Positions 17,055 to 27,281 are shown, counted from the stretch's first letter. The stretch is DNA of 64,000 nucleotides from an uncultured Christensenella sp. (GCA_910584035.1 CAJTZR010000001.1:1-64000), one strand, 5' to 3'. Notes: generated from the letters alone by a model not told the origin. Translations and numbers: made by a program.

Positions 17055-19465
17055 TAATCAGCGAAAGATTAGCACAAGAATTTGAATTAAAACAGGAGTA
17101 TAGCGATAATATCATTAAGCTTATCGATGAGGGTTGCACAATACCATTTATTGCCCGTTATCGTAAGGAAATGCACGGCACTTGCGATGACCAAACATTG
17201 CGTAAGTTTGCAGACCGCTTGACATATTTGAGAAATCTTGATAAGAGAAAGGCAGAAATAATCAGCAGTATCTCATCACAAGGCAAATGGACAAACGAGC
17301 TTGCAGAGGCTATTGATAAAGCTGAAACAATGACTGAGGTTGAGGATATTTATCGTCCATATAAGAAAAAGAAAAAGACAAGAGCATCTGTGGCTATTGA
17401 GAAAGGCTTGGAGGGCTTGGCAGATATAGTTATGAGCGACCTTAAAGAGGGCGACATTGTTGCAATTGCAACTCCATATGTTAATGAGGAGAAAGGCGTT
17501 GCAAATGTTAAAGAGGCTTATGAGGGAGCAAAAGACATTATTGCTGAAAGAATTAGTGACGATGCAGAAGTTCGTAAAGAATTAAGAGAGCTATTTGTTG
17601 GTATTGGTGATATCAACACTGTACTTGATGAGGAAAAAGATACAGAAAAAGGCAGTATTTTTGGTATGTACAAAGACTATACTGAAAAAATCAAAGCAAT
17701 TCCATCTCACAGAATACTTGCTATCAATCGTGGGGAGAAAGAGGACTGCTTAAAAGTATCTTTAAAAATGGATAAGGAAACAGCTTTAAAAGTTATCACT
17801 GATAAATATGTACATACAGATTGCTTGTTTACCGACCTAATGATGGAGACAAGTGACGATAGCTATGAGAGATTGATTTTCCCTTCAGTTGAAAGAGAAA
17901 TTAGAAGTGAACTTACAGATAACGCTAATGAGGGTGCTATCAAAATGTTTGAAACTAACTTGAAACCATTACTAATGCAACCACCTCTTAAGAATAAAGT
18001 TGTATTGGCACTTGACCCAGCTTACAGAACTGGTTGTAAAGTAGCTGTACTTGACGAGAATGGTAACGTATTGGCAACAAGCGTTGTACATCCAACTCCA
18101 CCACAAAGCAGAGTGGAAGAGGCAGAGGAAAGACTTACTGCTTTGATTAACACACACAATGTAGATGTTATCTCTATTGGTAATGGTACTGCCAGCAAGG
18201 AAACTGAAATTTTCGTTGCAAATATGATTAAAAAGATTGATAAGCCATTGCAATATATGGTAGTTAACGAGGCAGGTGCATCTGTATATAGTGCAAGTGA
18301 GCTAGGTGCAGAGGAATTCCCTAACTATGACGTATCTTTGAGAAGTGCAGTAAGTATTGGTAGAAGATTGCAAGACCCTCTTGCAGAGCTTATCAAGATT
18401 GATGTTAAGAGCATTGGTGTAGGACAATACCAACACGATATGCCACAAAAGAGATTGACAGAGGTGCTTGAGGGCGTTGTAGAGGACTGCGTAAACAGCG
18501 TTGGCGTTGATTTAAATACAGCTTCTTACAAATTGTTGTCTTACATTTCTGGCTTGAATATTGGTATTGCAAAAAATATCGTTGAGTACAGAAAGAGTCA
18601 ACCATTCAAAACAAGAGAGCAACTATTAAAAGTACCAAAGCTTGGACCAAAAGCATATGAGCAATGTGCTGGTTTCTTGAGAATTACTGATGGTGAGGAG
18701 GCTTTGGATAACACTGCAGTTCACCCAGAGTCATACGCAGCAGTTAAAGGCTTGCTTTCAACATTCGGTTTGACTGAAAATGATGTTACAAGTGGTAACT
18801 TGAATGATTTAGAGGAAAAAATCAATAGCTATGGCAAAGCAAAGCTTGCTGAGGAATTGCAAATTGGTTTACCAACTTTGAACGATATTATTGATGAAAT
18901 CAAAAAGCCAGGTCGTGATATTCGTGACAGCTTGCCAAAGCCTATCTTGCGTGACGACTTGCTAGATATATCTAACTTAAAAGAGGGTATGGAGATTGTT
19001 GGTACTGTAAGAAACGTTATTGACTTTGGTGCGTTTGTTGATATCGGCGTTCACCAAGACGGCTTGGTTCACATTAGTGAAATTAGCAATGACTATATCA
19101 AACACCCATCTGATGCTTTGACAGTTGGCGATATCGTTACTGTAAAGGTTATTGGTGTTGACCCTACTAAAAACAGAATTAGTTTGACTATCAAGGGTGC
19201 AAGCAATGCTAAGCCTAAGTCAGAGAGTACTGTTAAAGAGCCAAGGCTTTTGGATAGAAAAGAGAAAAACAATAAAGAGTTCAAAAACAAAGGCAACAAG
19301 GACTTCAAGGGTAATAGAGACTTTAAAGGAAATAAAGATTTTAAGGGTAATAAGGACTTTAAAGGCAATAATAAAAATAATAACAACAATAATAGACCTA
19401 AGAAACCAGAGCAAAGTGTGGACGATTTGTTGTTAAAACTACAAAATAAATTTAATAGACACTAA
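17051..19465 (+). CDS. tex: Tex-family RNA-binding transcription accessory protein
   Basis: The protein has 804 residues with the Tex order: N-terminal helical region (1-190), YqgF/RNase H-like fold (about 320-450, with VVLALDPAYRTGCKVAVLD), helix-hairpin-helix pair (LNTASYKLLSYISGLNIGIAKNIVEYR and FKTREQLLKVPKLGPKAYEQCAGFLRI) and the S1 domain (about 640-715, with GTVRNVIDFGAFVDIGVHQDGLVHISE). Beyond the usual end is a basic tail with five GN(K/R)DFK repeats and an Asn run, then a helical end. Tex binds structured nucleic acid and affects transcription. Coupling to the upstream ligase gene appears incidental. Confidence 0.93.
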   Translation: MIISERLAQEFELKQEYSDNIIKLIDEGCTIPFIARYRKEMHGTCDDQTLRKFADRLTYLRNLDKRKAEIISSISSQGKWTNELAEAIDKAETMTEVEDIYRPYKKKKKTRASVAIEKGLEGLADIVMSDLKEGDIVAIATPYVNEEKGVANVKEAYEGAKDIIAERISDDAEVRKELRELFVGIGDINTVLDEEKDTEKGSIFGMYKDYTEKIKAIPSHRILAINRGEKEDCLKVSLKMDKETALKVITDKYVHTDCLFTDLMMETSDDSYERLIFPSVEREIRSELTDNANEGAIKMFETNLKPLLMQPPLKNKVVLALDPAYRTGCKVAVLDENGNVLATSVVHPTPPQSRVEEAEERLTALINTHNVDVISIGNGTASKETEIFVANMIKKIDKPLQYMVVNEAGASVYSASELGAEEFPNYDVSLRSAVSIGRRLQDPLAELIKIDVKSIGVGQYQHDMPQKRLTEVLEGVVEDCVNSVGVDLNTASYKLLSYISGLNIGIAKNIVEYRKSQPFKTREQLLKVPKLGPKAYEQCAGFLRITDGEEALDNTAVHPESYAAVKGLLSTFGLTENDVTSGNLNDLEEKINSYGKAKLAEELQIGLPTLNDIIDEIKKPGRDIRDSLPKPILRDDLLDISNLKEGMEIVGTVRNVIDFGAFVDIGVHQDGLVHISEISNDYIKHPSDALTVGDIVTVKVIGVDPTKNRISLTIKGASNAKPKSESTVKEPRLLDRKEKNNKEFKNKGNKDFKGNRDFKGNKDFKGNKDFKGNNKNNNNNNRPKKPEQSVDDLLLKLQNKFNRH
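19292..19390 (+). repeat. In-gene hexapeptide-coding tandem repeat in tex
   Basis: An 18-bp unit encoding G-N-(K/R)-D-F-K is repeated about five times with synonymous differences, followed by an Asn-coding AAT/AAC run. It is a low-complexity basic tail likely to vary in copy number. Confidence 0.85.
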
Positions 19466-19596
19466 AGAATATAGTAGATTGTGTGATTACAAATTTAAAC
19501 TATATAAAGTAAATTTTAATTAGCTTTAAAATTTTAAAATTGTTAATGTAATGTACTTTTTTACATTATTACAATACTTCTAGTTTGAATTAAATA

Positions 19597-19646
19597 AGTT
19601 ACTGCAAATGCCTTTTAAGGTGCGTTGCAGTAACTTCCAATAATAT
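19597..19646. repeat. Dispersed repeat, short copy E with hairpin
   Basis: AGTTACTGCAAATGCC matches copy D, and AACTTCCAATAATAT matches the end of copy A, with the middle missing. The remaining DNA forms a hairpin, GTTACTGCAA (19598-19607) with TTGCAGTAAC (19625-19634). It lies between tex and the MMPL gene. Confidence 0.65.
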
Positions 19647-19731
19647 GGTTACATAATCTACATTTTTCTTTAAATTTAGGTTTAGTACCGATTTTTGACG
19701 TGATTTTAAAATAAACAATGGGAGTGATGTT

Positions 19732-22065
19732 ATGGAAAAGTTTTCAAACTTTATTATAAAACATAGACTTGTTATGGTTATTGTTTTTCTTACAATAGTT
19801 ATAGCATCACTTATTTGTTTTGTTTTTGTAGACGTTAATTCGGATATAATATCTTACTTACCAGAAGATATGACTACATCAAAAGGCTATAAGTTTTTGA
19901 AAGAAACTTTTGATATGGAAAGTGATGCGATTGTAGCAGTTCAAGGTGCAAGCAAAGAACAAATGCAAGAGATTACCACAAAAATGCAACAGCTTGACGG
20001 CGTGCGAAAGAACGGCATTACTTGGTATGGAACGCTTGATTCCTTTGCAATGGGTGGTATATCTATTGGTGGAATGACAGCTGACGAGTTGATAGATAGT
20101 ATTAAAAACAACCCAGATATTATAAAACTGTTGCACCCACAAGAGGATATTTATACAATTATGGTACAAATGTCTGTGGCATCTAGTACCAATGAGGCAA
20201 GTAAAGTACTAAAGGAAAGTAAAAAGATAATTGAAAGCTATGGCTTAGAATATGCTGTTGGCGGTTCGGCGGAAATTTCCACCTCACTTTTAGGCACTGT
20301 TACAGGTGAAATGCCTTATTTTTTGATTGTTGCAGCTATTATAACAATACTTATATTAGTTGCTACAACCTCAAGTTTTTTTGAACCAGTTATTCTGCTT
20401 ACCACTTTGGTAATAAGCATTTTGCTAAATATGGGTAGCAATATAATTTTTGGCAATGTGTCAGTAATTACTTTTGCGACTTCTGCAATATTGCAACTTG
20501 CATTATCAATGGACTACTCAATTTTCCTTATGCACTCATTTAGAGAGGAGCGGAAAAAGTGCTTTGACGATAAAACGGCAATGGCAAGAGCCATACCAAA
20601 AACTTTCTCTACCGTTTGTGCCTCTGCATTGACTACTGTTGGTGGTTTTATTGCTTTGGTATTTATGCAATTTGGTATTGGTGCGGACTTAGGTTTAGTA
20701 CTTGCAAAAGGTGTACTAATGTCAATGCTTACTGTAATTTTGTTGCAACCTTGCCTTATGTTGTTTGCATCTAAAACTACAGCTAAACTTGAACACCCAG
20801 TACATTTGCCTAAATTTAAAAAGTCTGCTGAAGTTGCGGTAAAGGGTAGAAAACCAATATTAGCAATCGCTTTAATTGCCCTTGTTCCAATTATTTATTG
20901 TGGGCTTAGTATCTCTTATTCTTATATGAAAATGGAAAAAGATAACTCTAAACCTTTGACGGAAGTACAAGAGATTGTTGAGGTAATGGGTAATAGTATT
21001 TTGATTACCGCACCTAATGGAACAGATAAAGGCAAATCGCACTTGGAATTTATTCAAGAGGTTAAAGCACTTGATAAGGTAAGTGTAGTTAGTGGCATAT
21101 ATGCTATGATTCCAGAAGAGGCGACTGAACAATTATGGGCATTAATTAATTTAAACATTTCTTCTCAACTAAAAGCTTATGCAAATAAAGGCTATGTGCT
21201 TTATACTATAATGATAGAAACAGAGTCGGAATCTGCAGAGGAAGGTGTGTTGCTTAATGATATAAAAGCAATATTATCCAAGCATTTTGGTGATAAGTAC
21301 TATATTACTGGTATGGCTCAAGCGGTTAACGATTTATCTATTGTTACGCCAAAGGACTTTACCTTAGTATCTATAATAAGTGCTATAATAATATTCTTTA
21401 TTTTAATGTTGTCTATACGTAGTGTTAAATATTCCTTGGCACTTATGGGTGTTGTGGAATTTGGTATATTTATAAACCTGGCGTTGAATTTTATGATGAT
21501 GACACCAGTAAACTTTATGGCATATATCATAATTAGTAGCGTTCAGATGGGGGCAACTGTCGATTATGCAATCTTGCTTACAACAAAGTTTAAACGCAAT
21601 ATGATGACAATGCCAGTAAAACAAGCTTGTTATAAAGCGGTTAAGGATAGTAGCTTGTCAATTTTAACATCAGCAACAATTTTAGGCGGTTTATGTCTTG
21701 CAGTGTATGCAATTACAACAAATGCAATTATCGGACAAGTAACAATGTTAATTGGTAGAGGTGCAATAATAAGTAGCTTGTTGATACTATTTGTATTGCC
21801 GTCAATACTAATGCTAATTACAAGAAAACCACCAACAAACAAGTATATAAACAATTGGAAAGTTAAAAAACTTATGGCAACGCAAGCTAATACTCAAGTT
21901 GAGGTTAAGGAGAAAAATTTAGACGAAAGTTTAATGTATTATGACAGTGCGGAAAATACAACTAATATCAGTAACGAGGTGTTAGAAAGAGAGCAAGTAG
22001 ACAGTTTGCAAGACAATCTTGATGAAATAAAAGTAAACTCGGAAATTGCGGAAAAAACTGAATGA
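19732..22065 (+). CDS. MMPL/RND-family membrane transporter
   Basis: The protein has 777 residues with two similar halves, each having one helix, an extracellular loop of about 150-200 residues and then five helices (12 in total). Each half carries the Asp-Tyr pair of the MMPL proton path in its fourth helix (SMDYSIFLMH and TVDYAILLTT). The soluble acidic C-terminus has about 65 residues. It is a proton-driven exporter of lipids or hydrophobic compounds in the cytoplasmic membrane; its cargo cannot be inferred. GGGAGTGATGTT precedes the ATG. No accessory genes are adjacent. Confidence 0.87.
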   Translation: MEKFSNFIIKHRLVMVIVFLTIVIASLICFVFVDVNSDIISYLPEDMTTSKGYKFLKETFDMESDAIVAVQGASKEQMQEITTKMQQLDGVRKNGITWYGTLDSFAMGGISIGGMTADELIDSIKNNPDIIKLLHPQEDIYTIMVQMSVASSTNEASKVLKESKKIIESYGLEYAVGGSAEISTSLLGTVTGEMPYFLIVAAIITILILVATTSSFFEPVILLTTLVISILLNMGSNIIFGNVSVITFATSAILQLALSMDYSIFLMHSFREERKKCFDDKTAMARAIPKTFSTVCASALTTVGGFIALVFMQFGIGADLGLVLAKGVLMSMLTVILLQPCLMLFASKTTAKLEHPVHLPKFKKSAEVAVKGRKPILAIALIALVPIIYCGLSISYSYMKMEKDNSKPLTEVQEIVEVMGNSILITAPNGTDKGKSHLEFIQEVKALDKVSVVSGIYAMIPEEATEQLWALINLNISSQLKAYANKGYVLYTIMIETESESAEEGVLLNDIKAILSKHFGDKYYITGMAQAVNDLSIVTPKDFTLVSIISAIIIFFILMLSIRSVKYSLALMGVVEFGIFINLALNFMMMTPVNFMAYIIISSVQMGATVDYAILLTTKFKRNMMTMPVKQACYKAVKDSSLSILTSATILGGLCLAVYAITTNAIIGQVTMLIGRGAIISSLLILFVLPSILMLITRKPPTNKYINNWKVKKLMATQANTQVEVKEKNLDESLMYYDSAENTTNISNEVLEREQVDSLQDNLDEIKVNSEIAEKTE

Positions 22066-22128
22066 TAAAAGATAATTATTTATAAGATAAGTTGGGAAAT
22101 TTTGCAAGTCTTATGTAAAAATTGCAAA

Positions 22129-22157
22129 TTGACATATACTAAATATTATGATATAAT
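22129..22157 (+). promoter_or_regulatory. Consensus sigma-A promoter
   Basis: Perfect TTGACA, 17 bp and TATAAT, 38 bp before the LRR lipoprotein start. Confidence 0.8.
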
Positions 22158-22194
22158 AATTGCGGTAGTATTTTACTATAGGTAAAGGGAATTT

Positions 22195-23667
22195 ATGAAA
22201 AGGAAATATGCTTTTTTTACAATATTATTAATTTTAGTTTGTGCTTTAAGTGTTAGTTTGGTTGCTTGTAATCACAAACATAAATGGCAAAGTGAGTGGG
22301 ATATGGATAGCACTTACCATTGGCGTAATTGCAGTAAAAAGAATTGTGATGAACAAGGAGATAAAGCGGAACATAATTTTGTTTATGAACAAGATAGTAA
22401 TAATCACTGGCAAGTATGTTCAACTTGTGGATATACAACTGCTAAGACGGCACATAATTATGCTATAAAGTACCACGATACGCAATGTTGGAGTGTATGT
22501 GAACAATGTGGTAATACCAAAGATGTTCAAGACCACGATTTTACACCACTTGACCCATTTTGCAGAAGATGTGGTTTTAAAAAAGGCAGTGAAAATTTAA
22601 TATATAAATTAAATAGTGATAAAATAAGCTATAGTCTTGTTGGTGTAAATGTTGATATTGATACAGCAAGTTCAAAATCTGCATTAAATCCAAAAGTTGT
22701 AGTTAGTGAGTATTATAAAGGTTTACCTGTAACAAGCATTGGCGATAGAGTGTTTGCATTTACAAATATTACAAGTGTATATTTGCCTAAAACAATTACA
22801 AAAATAGGTGAAAGAGCTTTTAAAGGTTGCAAGTTACTTTCAGAAATCATAATTCCACAAAGTGTAACAACTATAAGTAATGGTGCTTTTGAAGAATGTT
22901 ATGGTATCACAATAAAAGCAGAGGCTAAATCAGCTCAAAGCGGTTGGAGTATAGATAGTTGGGGTATTAATCAATTCTGCAAGTTTCCTATTGTATGGGA
23001 CTGCAAAAATAACAATATCGCAAATGATGGTTATGAGTATTTTATTGATAAACAGACAAATATTAAATTTGGAATTAAAAAGGAAAGTGTAAATGGTGAT
23101 TACGCTGGTACGGCAATAATTGCAATGCAACCGCATAATCAAAGTATGTTGAATCCTAGTGGTGCATTAAATATAAATGGCGGTAGTGTAAGTTACAATA
23201 ATTTGACTTATAGGATAACAAGTGTGGCAGATTATGCTTTTTATCAAAATGACTTGATAACATCAGTAACTTTGCCTACTAATGTTAAAAAAATCGGCGA
23301 CTATGCATTTGGTAATTGTACAAATGTTAAAACATTTACTTGGACTCAAGATGATTATACTTTGCCAGATGAATATGGTATTGAGGAGATTGGCATTGGT
23401 GCTTTTATAAATTGCACTAATTTAACAGAGTTTAAATTGCCTAAAAAAGTAAGCGTTATTCAAGCGGGCTTATTGCAAGGTTGTGAAAAGTTAACTAAAA
23501 TAGTTATTAATAACAATGTTAAAGTAATAAGCAAAAACGCATTTAATGGTTGTGTAGAGCTTGGCGTAATTTCCTTTGACGGCTCAGTAAATGAGTGGAA
23601 TAGCATTACAAAAGAGGAAAGTTGGGATGCAGATACAGGAGCATATACAATGCAATTTGGTGCGTAA
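22195..23667 (+). CDS. BspA-like leucine-rich-repeat lipoprotein
   Basis: The protein has 490 residues. The signal ends in VSLVAC, giving a lipid-anchored Cys at about residue 22. Residues 24-130 hold a chain of short His/Cys modules (HWRNCSKKNC, HWQVCSTCG, CWSVCEQCG, FCRRCGF), each preceded by an H-x(n)-H spacer, which look like metal-binding or structural ribbons. From about residue 165 come LRR_5 repeats of the Treponema/BspA type (VTSIGDRVFAFTNITSVYLPKTITKIGERAFKGC). Such proteins act in surface adhesion. It has a strong promoter and a terminator downstream. Confidence 0.85.
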   Translation: MKRKYAFFTILLILVCALSVSLVACNHKHKWQSEWDMDSTYHWRNCSKKNCDEQGDKAEHNFVYEQDSNNHWQVCSTCGYTTAKTAHNYAIKYHDTQCWSVCEQCGNTKDVQDHDFTPLDPFCRRCGFKKGSENLIYKLNSDKISYSLVGVNVDIDTASSKSALNPKVVVSEYYKGLPVTSIGDRVFAFTNITSVYLPKTITKIGERAFKGCKLLSEIIIPQSVTTISNGAFEECYGITIKAEAKSAQSGWSIDSWGINQFCKFPIVWDCKNNNIANDGYEYFIDKQTNIKFGIKKESVNGDYAGTAIIAMQPHNQSMLNPSGALNINGGSVSYNNLTYRITSVADYAFYQNDLITSVTLPTNVKKIGDYAFGNCTNVKTFTWTQDDYTLPDEYGIEEIGIGAFINCTNLTEFKLPKKVSVIQAGLLQGCEKLTKIVINNNVKVISKNAFNGCVELGVISFDGSVNEWNSITKEESWDADTGAYTMQFGA

Positions 23668-23722
23668 ATAGTTAAATTGTTTTAATGCAAAATATATTGA
23701 ATTTAAATTAAGATAAATTTGA

Positions 23723-23775
23723 AATTACCAATACAATAAATTGAGAAAATTTTTTGTATTGGTAATTGTTTTTTA
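23723..23775 (+). terminator. Rho-independent terminator after the LRR gene
   Basis: Arms AATTACCAATACAA (23723-23736) and TTGTATTGGTAATT (23754-23767) are followed by GTTTTTT. Confidence 0.8.
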
Positions 23776-24063
23776 TGTAAAATTGTCTTTATACAAAAAA
23801 AGTTATTTTATTGGGAAGTGATAGGTAGTTTTAAAACCGCACTATCTAGTAACAAAATTTAACTCAAACGAGTAGTACTTTCATAACAAGAGTATTGCGT
23901 TAGTAATATAAAATTTTAATGCAATTAAAATTTGTTTCACATAGTTTATTAAATTATATTGACAATACAAATTACAAAATATTTTTTTGAGCTTTATTAA
24001 TAATACATTAGGTATTGGCTATATAAGGGTTGTAAGTAAATGTAATTACTAAATTATGTGTCG

Positions 24064-24240
24064 TTTAATTTGAGAGAACTCAAATTTAAACAAAAGCTAA
24101 CACTTTTTATGAATAAATCAAGCCGACATTATTTGAATTGCCTTCAGCTATTGCAAAATACTCTTTCGGGTGCTTATCGGGGTCCCCACAAAATAACTTT
24201 TTTGTGGGGTGTATGGATAACTTCCAATAATATTCAATTG
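24064..24240. repeat. Dispersed non-coding repeat, full copy A
   Basis: The copy is about 177 bp. It opens with TTTAATTTGAGAGAACTCAA, passes through ATAAATCAAGCCGACATTAT, holds the hairpin CCCCACAAAA-taactt-TTTTGTGGGG and ends ATGGATAACTTCCAATAAT. It matches copy B (29272-29442) over its whole length. The surrounding 780-bp gap has no supported gene; the 62-codon frame inside the repeat is not conserved in B. Confidence 0.8.
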
Positions 24241-24390
24241 TTATAATATACTTTTGGCTAATTAAGTTTACTTTTTGAAAAAAATATTTTGCATATACAA
24301 ATAAATATATAAGTTAAAAAATTATATGCATTGAAATGTTTTAGTTAAAAAATATTTTGCATATTTACATTAAGATAATTAAGTATAACA

Positions 24391-24416
24391 AAAAGAGGAA
24401 CGATTGTTCCTCTTTT
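24391..24416. terminator. Bidirectional terminator downstream of nrdG
   Basis: AAAAGAGGAAC, a GATT loop and GTTCCTCTTTT. It is flanked by A residues on the left and T residues on the right, so it can end nrdDG transcripts on the minus strand. Confidence 0.8.
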
Positions 24417-24447
24417 TTGTATACAAATTAGTTTATAATTTTGTGTG

Positions 24448-24936
24448 CTATCTTGTCCACTCAATAGTGTTATTTTTAAGCTCTATTATGCGTTGGTTGC
24501 TACTGCCACGGAATGGAAGAGTTAAGTCTTTTAAGCTTTCCTCAAACTTTCCGTCAATAAGCCAGTCGCAAATATCCAAAAGTCCATTTATGTCTGGGTT
24601 ATTCAAAGCTTGTAGTTGCTCAATTGTGTAACCAGTGTAACAAATTATATTTAAATCTGTTTCCGCCTTTATCTTTTTTGCAAGCTGTAAAAAAGCTTTT
24701 GGCTGACACATTGGTTCACCGCCACTAAATGTAATACCGCTTAATATTTTGTTAGATTTAGCTTTATTTACAATATCATCAATGTCAATATCATAACCAC
24801 CTTTAAAGTCGTGAGTATGAGCATTGTGACAACCTTTACAATTGTGGGGACAGCCTTGACAAAAAACCGTAAGTCTCATACCGGGACCGTCCACAATTGA
24901 ATCATTAACTAAACCCGCAATTCTCAAATTACACAT
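24448..24936 (-). CDS. nrdG: Anaerobic ribonucleotide reductase activase
   Basis: This 162-residue radical-SAM enzyme installs the glycyl radical on NrdD. The iron-sulfur motif is in FCQGCPHNCKGCHN (Cys-x3-Cys-x2-Cys), followed by the SAM-binding ITFSGGEPMCQP. Length and order are typical. It starts 8 bp inside the end of nrdD, so the two are coupled. Oxygen-sensitive chemistry points to an anaerobe. Confidence 0.94.
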   Translation of the reverse strand: MCNLRIAGLVNDSIVDGPGMRLTVFCQGCPHNCKGCHNAHTHDFKGGYDIDIDDIVNKAKSNKILSGITFSGGEPMCQPKAFLQLAKKIKAETDLNIICYTGYTIEQLQALNNPDINGLLDICDWLIDGKFEESLKDLTLPFRGSSNQRIIELKNNTIEWTR

Positions 24937-27238
24937 TGTGTTTTACTCTGTCATTAACTTCTGCACGTTTTGCATTGTTAAATCTATCAACAGTACCAAC
25001 TAGGTAACCAGTAATTCTACGAATACGTTCAAAGTTTTGACTGCCGTCACCCTCTTTTCTACCGCACTTAGGACAAACATTATCAATAATACCATTGTAA
25101 CCGCAAACTGGGTCTCTGTCAATAGGGTGGTTGATTGAGCCGTAACCGATACCAGCCTCTTTCATACAACGAACGCAAGCCTCAAAAGCATCTAAGTTCT
25201 TTAGTGGGTCGCCGTCAAGCTCAATGTAGCTTATGTGACCACCATTAGTCAATGCGTGGTAAGGTGCTTCAATCTTGATTTTGTCAAGAGCTCCAATATT
25301 ATAGTAAACTGGAACGTGGAAAGAGTTAGTGTAGTACTCTCTGTCAGTAATTCCTTTCATTTTGCCAAATTTCTTAGCATCAATTCTTACAAATCTACCA
25401 GACAAGCCCTCAGCTGGGGTTGCGATAACAGAGTAGTTAAAGTGAGTTTCTTCGCAAAGTTTTTCAGTAAAGTCTCTCATATGTTTAATGATTTCCAAAC
25501 CTAGCTTACGGCTTTCCTCATTTTCACCGTGGTGTTTACCAGTCAAAGCTACTAAGCATTCTGCAAGACCAATAAAGCCGATAGATAGTGTGCCGTGTTT
25601 CAAAATCTCACCGATTTCATCTTCATAGTCAAGCTTGTCGCTATCTAGCCATACACCTTGACCCATTAAGAATGGATAGTTTTTAACTCTCTTTTTAGCT
25701 TGAATTTTGTATCTGTCCATCAATTGGTCTGATACAAGTTGTAATTTCTCATCAAGCATTTCGTAGAATTTATTAATATCGCCTTTTGCAAGAATACCAA
25801 GACGTGGTAAGTTAATTGATGTAAATGATAAGTTACCTCTTTGAGTAACAATCTCTCTATCCTTGTCATAAACATTACCAGCAACCCTTGTACGGCAACC
25901 CATATATGCGATTTCTGTTCTGTAGTCGCCTTCTTTGTAGTATTGCAAGTTGAAAGGTGCATCAATAAATGAGAAGTTAGGGAACAACCTTTTTGCAGAT
26001 ACTTTGATTGCTAGTTTAAACAAATCGTAGTTAGGGTCTTTCTTATTGTAGTTGATACCTTCTTTTACTTTAAAGATATGGATAGGGAATATAGCAGTTT
26101 CGCCATTACCAAGTCCAGCATCTGTAGCAAGCAAAATGTTTTTAATAACAAGTCTGCCCTCTGGAGTAGTATCTGTACCATAGTTAATACTACTAAAAGG
26201 TATTTGTGCACCAGCTCTTGAGTGCATTGTATTTAGATTATGAACAAAAGCTTCCATTGCTTGGTAAGTAGCTCTGTCAATTTCTTGCTCTGAATATTTA
26301 GTAGTAAACTTTTGAATTTTCTTAATAAGTTCCTCTTTAATACCGATTTTCGCAAGCTCTTTGCTCTCAGCTACAAGATAATCAGTCTTTTCCAAAGCTG
26401 GAACGATGTCTTTTTCAGCAAGTTTAGCAGTGATATTTTGTGCTATCTCTTCTGCGTTTTCAATCTCGTAAATATCCAAAGCTTTAATCAAATTCTTTTT
26501 ATAAATCTTTTTATAAGACTTGGCAACACCAATAGCCATAGCATACTCAAAGTTAGGAATACTTTGACCGCCGTGTTGGTCATTTTGGTTAGATTGGATA
26601 GCAATAGCTGCCAAGGCAGAGTATGAAGCTATATCGTTAGGCTCTCTCAAAAAGCCGTGACCTGTACAAAAACCACCTTTAAACAACTTGATTAAATCAA
26701 TTTGACAACAAGTTTCTGTAAGTGTCAAAAAGTCTAAGTCGTGAATGTGAATATCACCCTCATCGTGTGCTTTTGCGTGTTCAGGACGTAAAACGAATAA
26801 TTTGTTAAATTGCTTTGCACCCTCGCTACCATATTTAAGCATTGTACCCATTGCGGTATCGCCGTCAATGTTTGCGTTTTCTCTTTTTATATCATTGTCT
26901 TTTGCATCCTTAAAAGTCAAGTCCTTGTAAATTTCCATCAAAGATGTTTTCATCTCTCTTGCTCTTGTGCGGTTCGCTCTGTACAAGATATAATTTTTAG
27001 CAGTTTGTGCGTGTCCCTTTTCAATCAAAGTTTTTTCAACTGCGTTTTGAATTTCCTCAACTGTTGGAGTAGAAGTGCCTTGTTTTTCCAAAAACTCGCA
27101 AGCCTCAACTGCAAGCTCAAGTGCAGTGTCGTGGTCGCTACCACCAGCTGATGCTGCAGCTTTAAATATAGCATCTGCTATTTTTTGTAGATTGAATGGA
27201 ACTTTTCTGCCATCACGCTTAATAATGCTTTTAATCAT
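24929..27238 (-). CDS. nrdD: Anaerobic ribonucleoside-triphosphate reductase
   Basis: The protein has 769 residues. The N-terminal ATP-cone (about 1-95, with IIKRDGRKVPFNLQKIADAI) senses ATP/dATP. The ten-strand barrel follows, with HIHDLDFL, NTMHSRAGAQIPFSSINYG and SFIDAPFN. Near the end are the zinc Cys cluster (CGYNGIIDNVCPKCG) and the glycyl-radical site RITGYLVGTVDRFNNAKRAEV. It reduces NTPs to dNTPs. AAGGAG precedes the ATG. Transcription starts from a consensus promoter next to a long NrdR-like palindrome. No aerobic class I or class II reductase is in the window. Confidence 0.95.
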   Translation of the reverse strand: MIKSIIKRDGRKVPFNLQKIADAIFKAAASAGGSDHDTALELAVEACEFLEKQGTSTPTVEEIQNAVEKTLIEKGHAQTAKNYILYRANRTRAREMKTSLMEIYKDLTFKDAKDNDIKRENANIDGDTAMGTMLKYGSEGAKQFNKLFVLRPEHAKAHDEGDIHIHDLDFLTLTETCCQIDLIKLFKGGFCTGHGFLREPNDIASYSALAAIAIQSNQNDQHGGQSIPNFEYAMAIGVAKSYKKIYKKNLIKALDIYEIENAEEIAQNITAKLAEKDIVPALEKTDYLVAESKELAKIGIKEELIKKIQKFTTKYSEQEIDRATYQAMEAFVHNLNTMHSRAGAQIPFSSINYGTDTTPEGRLVIKNILLATDAGLGNGETAIFPIHIFKVKEGINYNKKDPNYDLFKLAIKVSAKRLFPNFSFIDAPFNLQYYKEGDYRTEIAYMGCRTRVAGNVYDKDREIVTQRGNLSFTSINLPRLGILAKGDINKFYEMLDEKLQLVSDQLMDRYKIQAKKRVKNYPFLMGQGVWLDSDKLDYEDEIGEILKHGTLSIGFIGLAECLVALTGKHHGENEESRKLGLEIIKHMRDFTEKLCEETHFNYSVIATPAEGLSGRFVRIDAKKFGKMKGITDREYYTNSFHVPVYYNIGALDKIKIEAPYHALTNGGHISYIELDGDPLKNLDAFEACVRCMKEAGIGYGSINHPIDRDPVCGYNGIIDNVCPKCGRKEGDGSQNFERIRRITGYLVGTVDRFNNAKRAEVNDRVKHNV

Positions 27239-27281
27239 AATCTTTTCTCCTTAAAATTTTGTAATCTGTCATTGCTCACTT

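Noticed and set aside
24058..24246. 62-codon frame inside repeat copy A
   Set aside because: The frame is broken in the matching copy B, so the repeat is not protein-coding.
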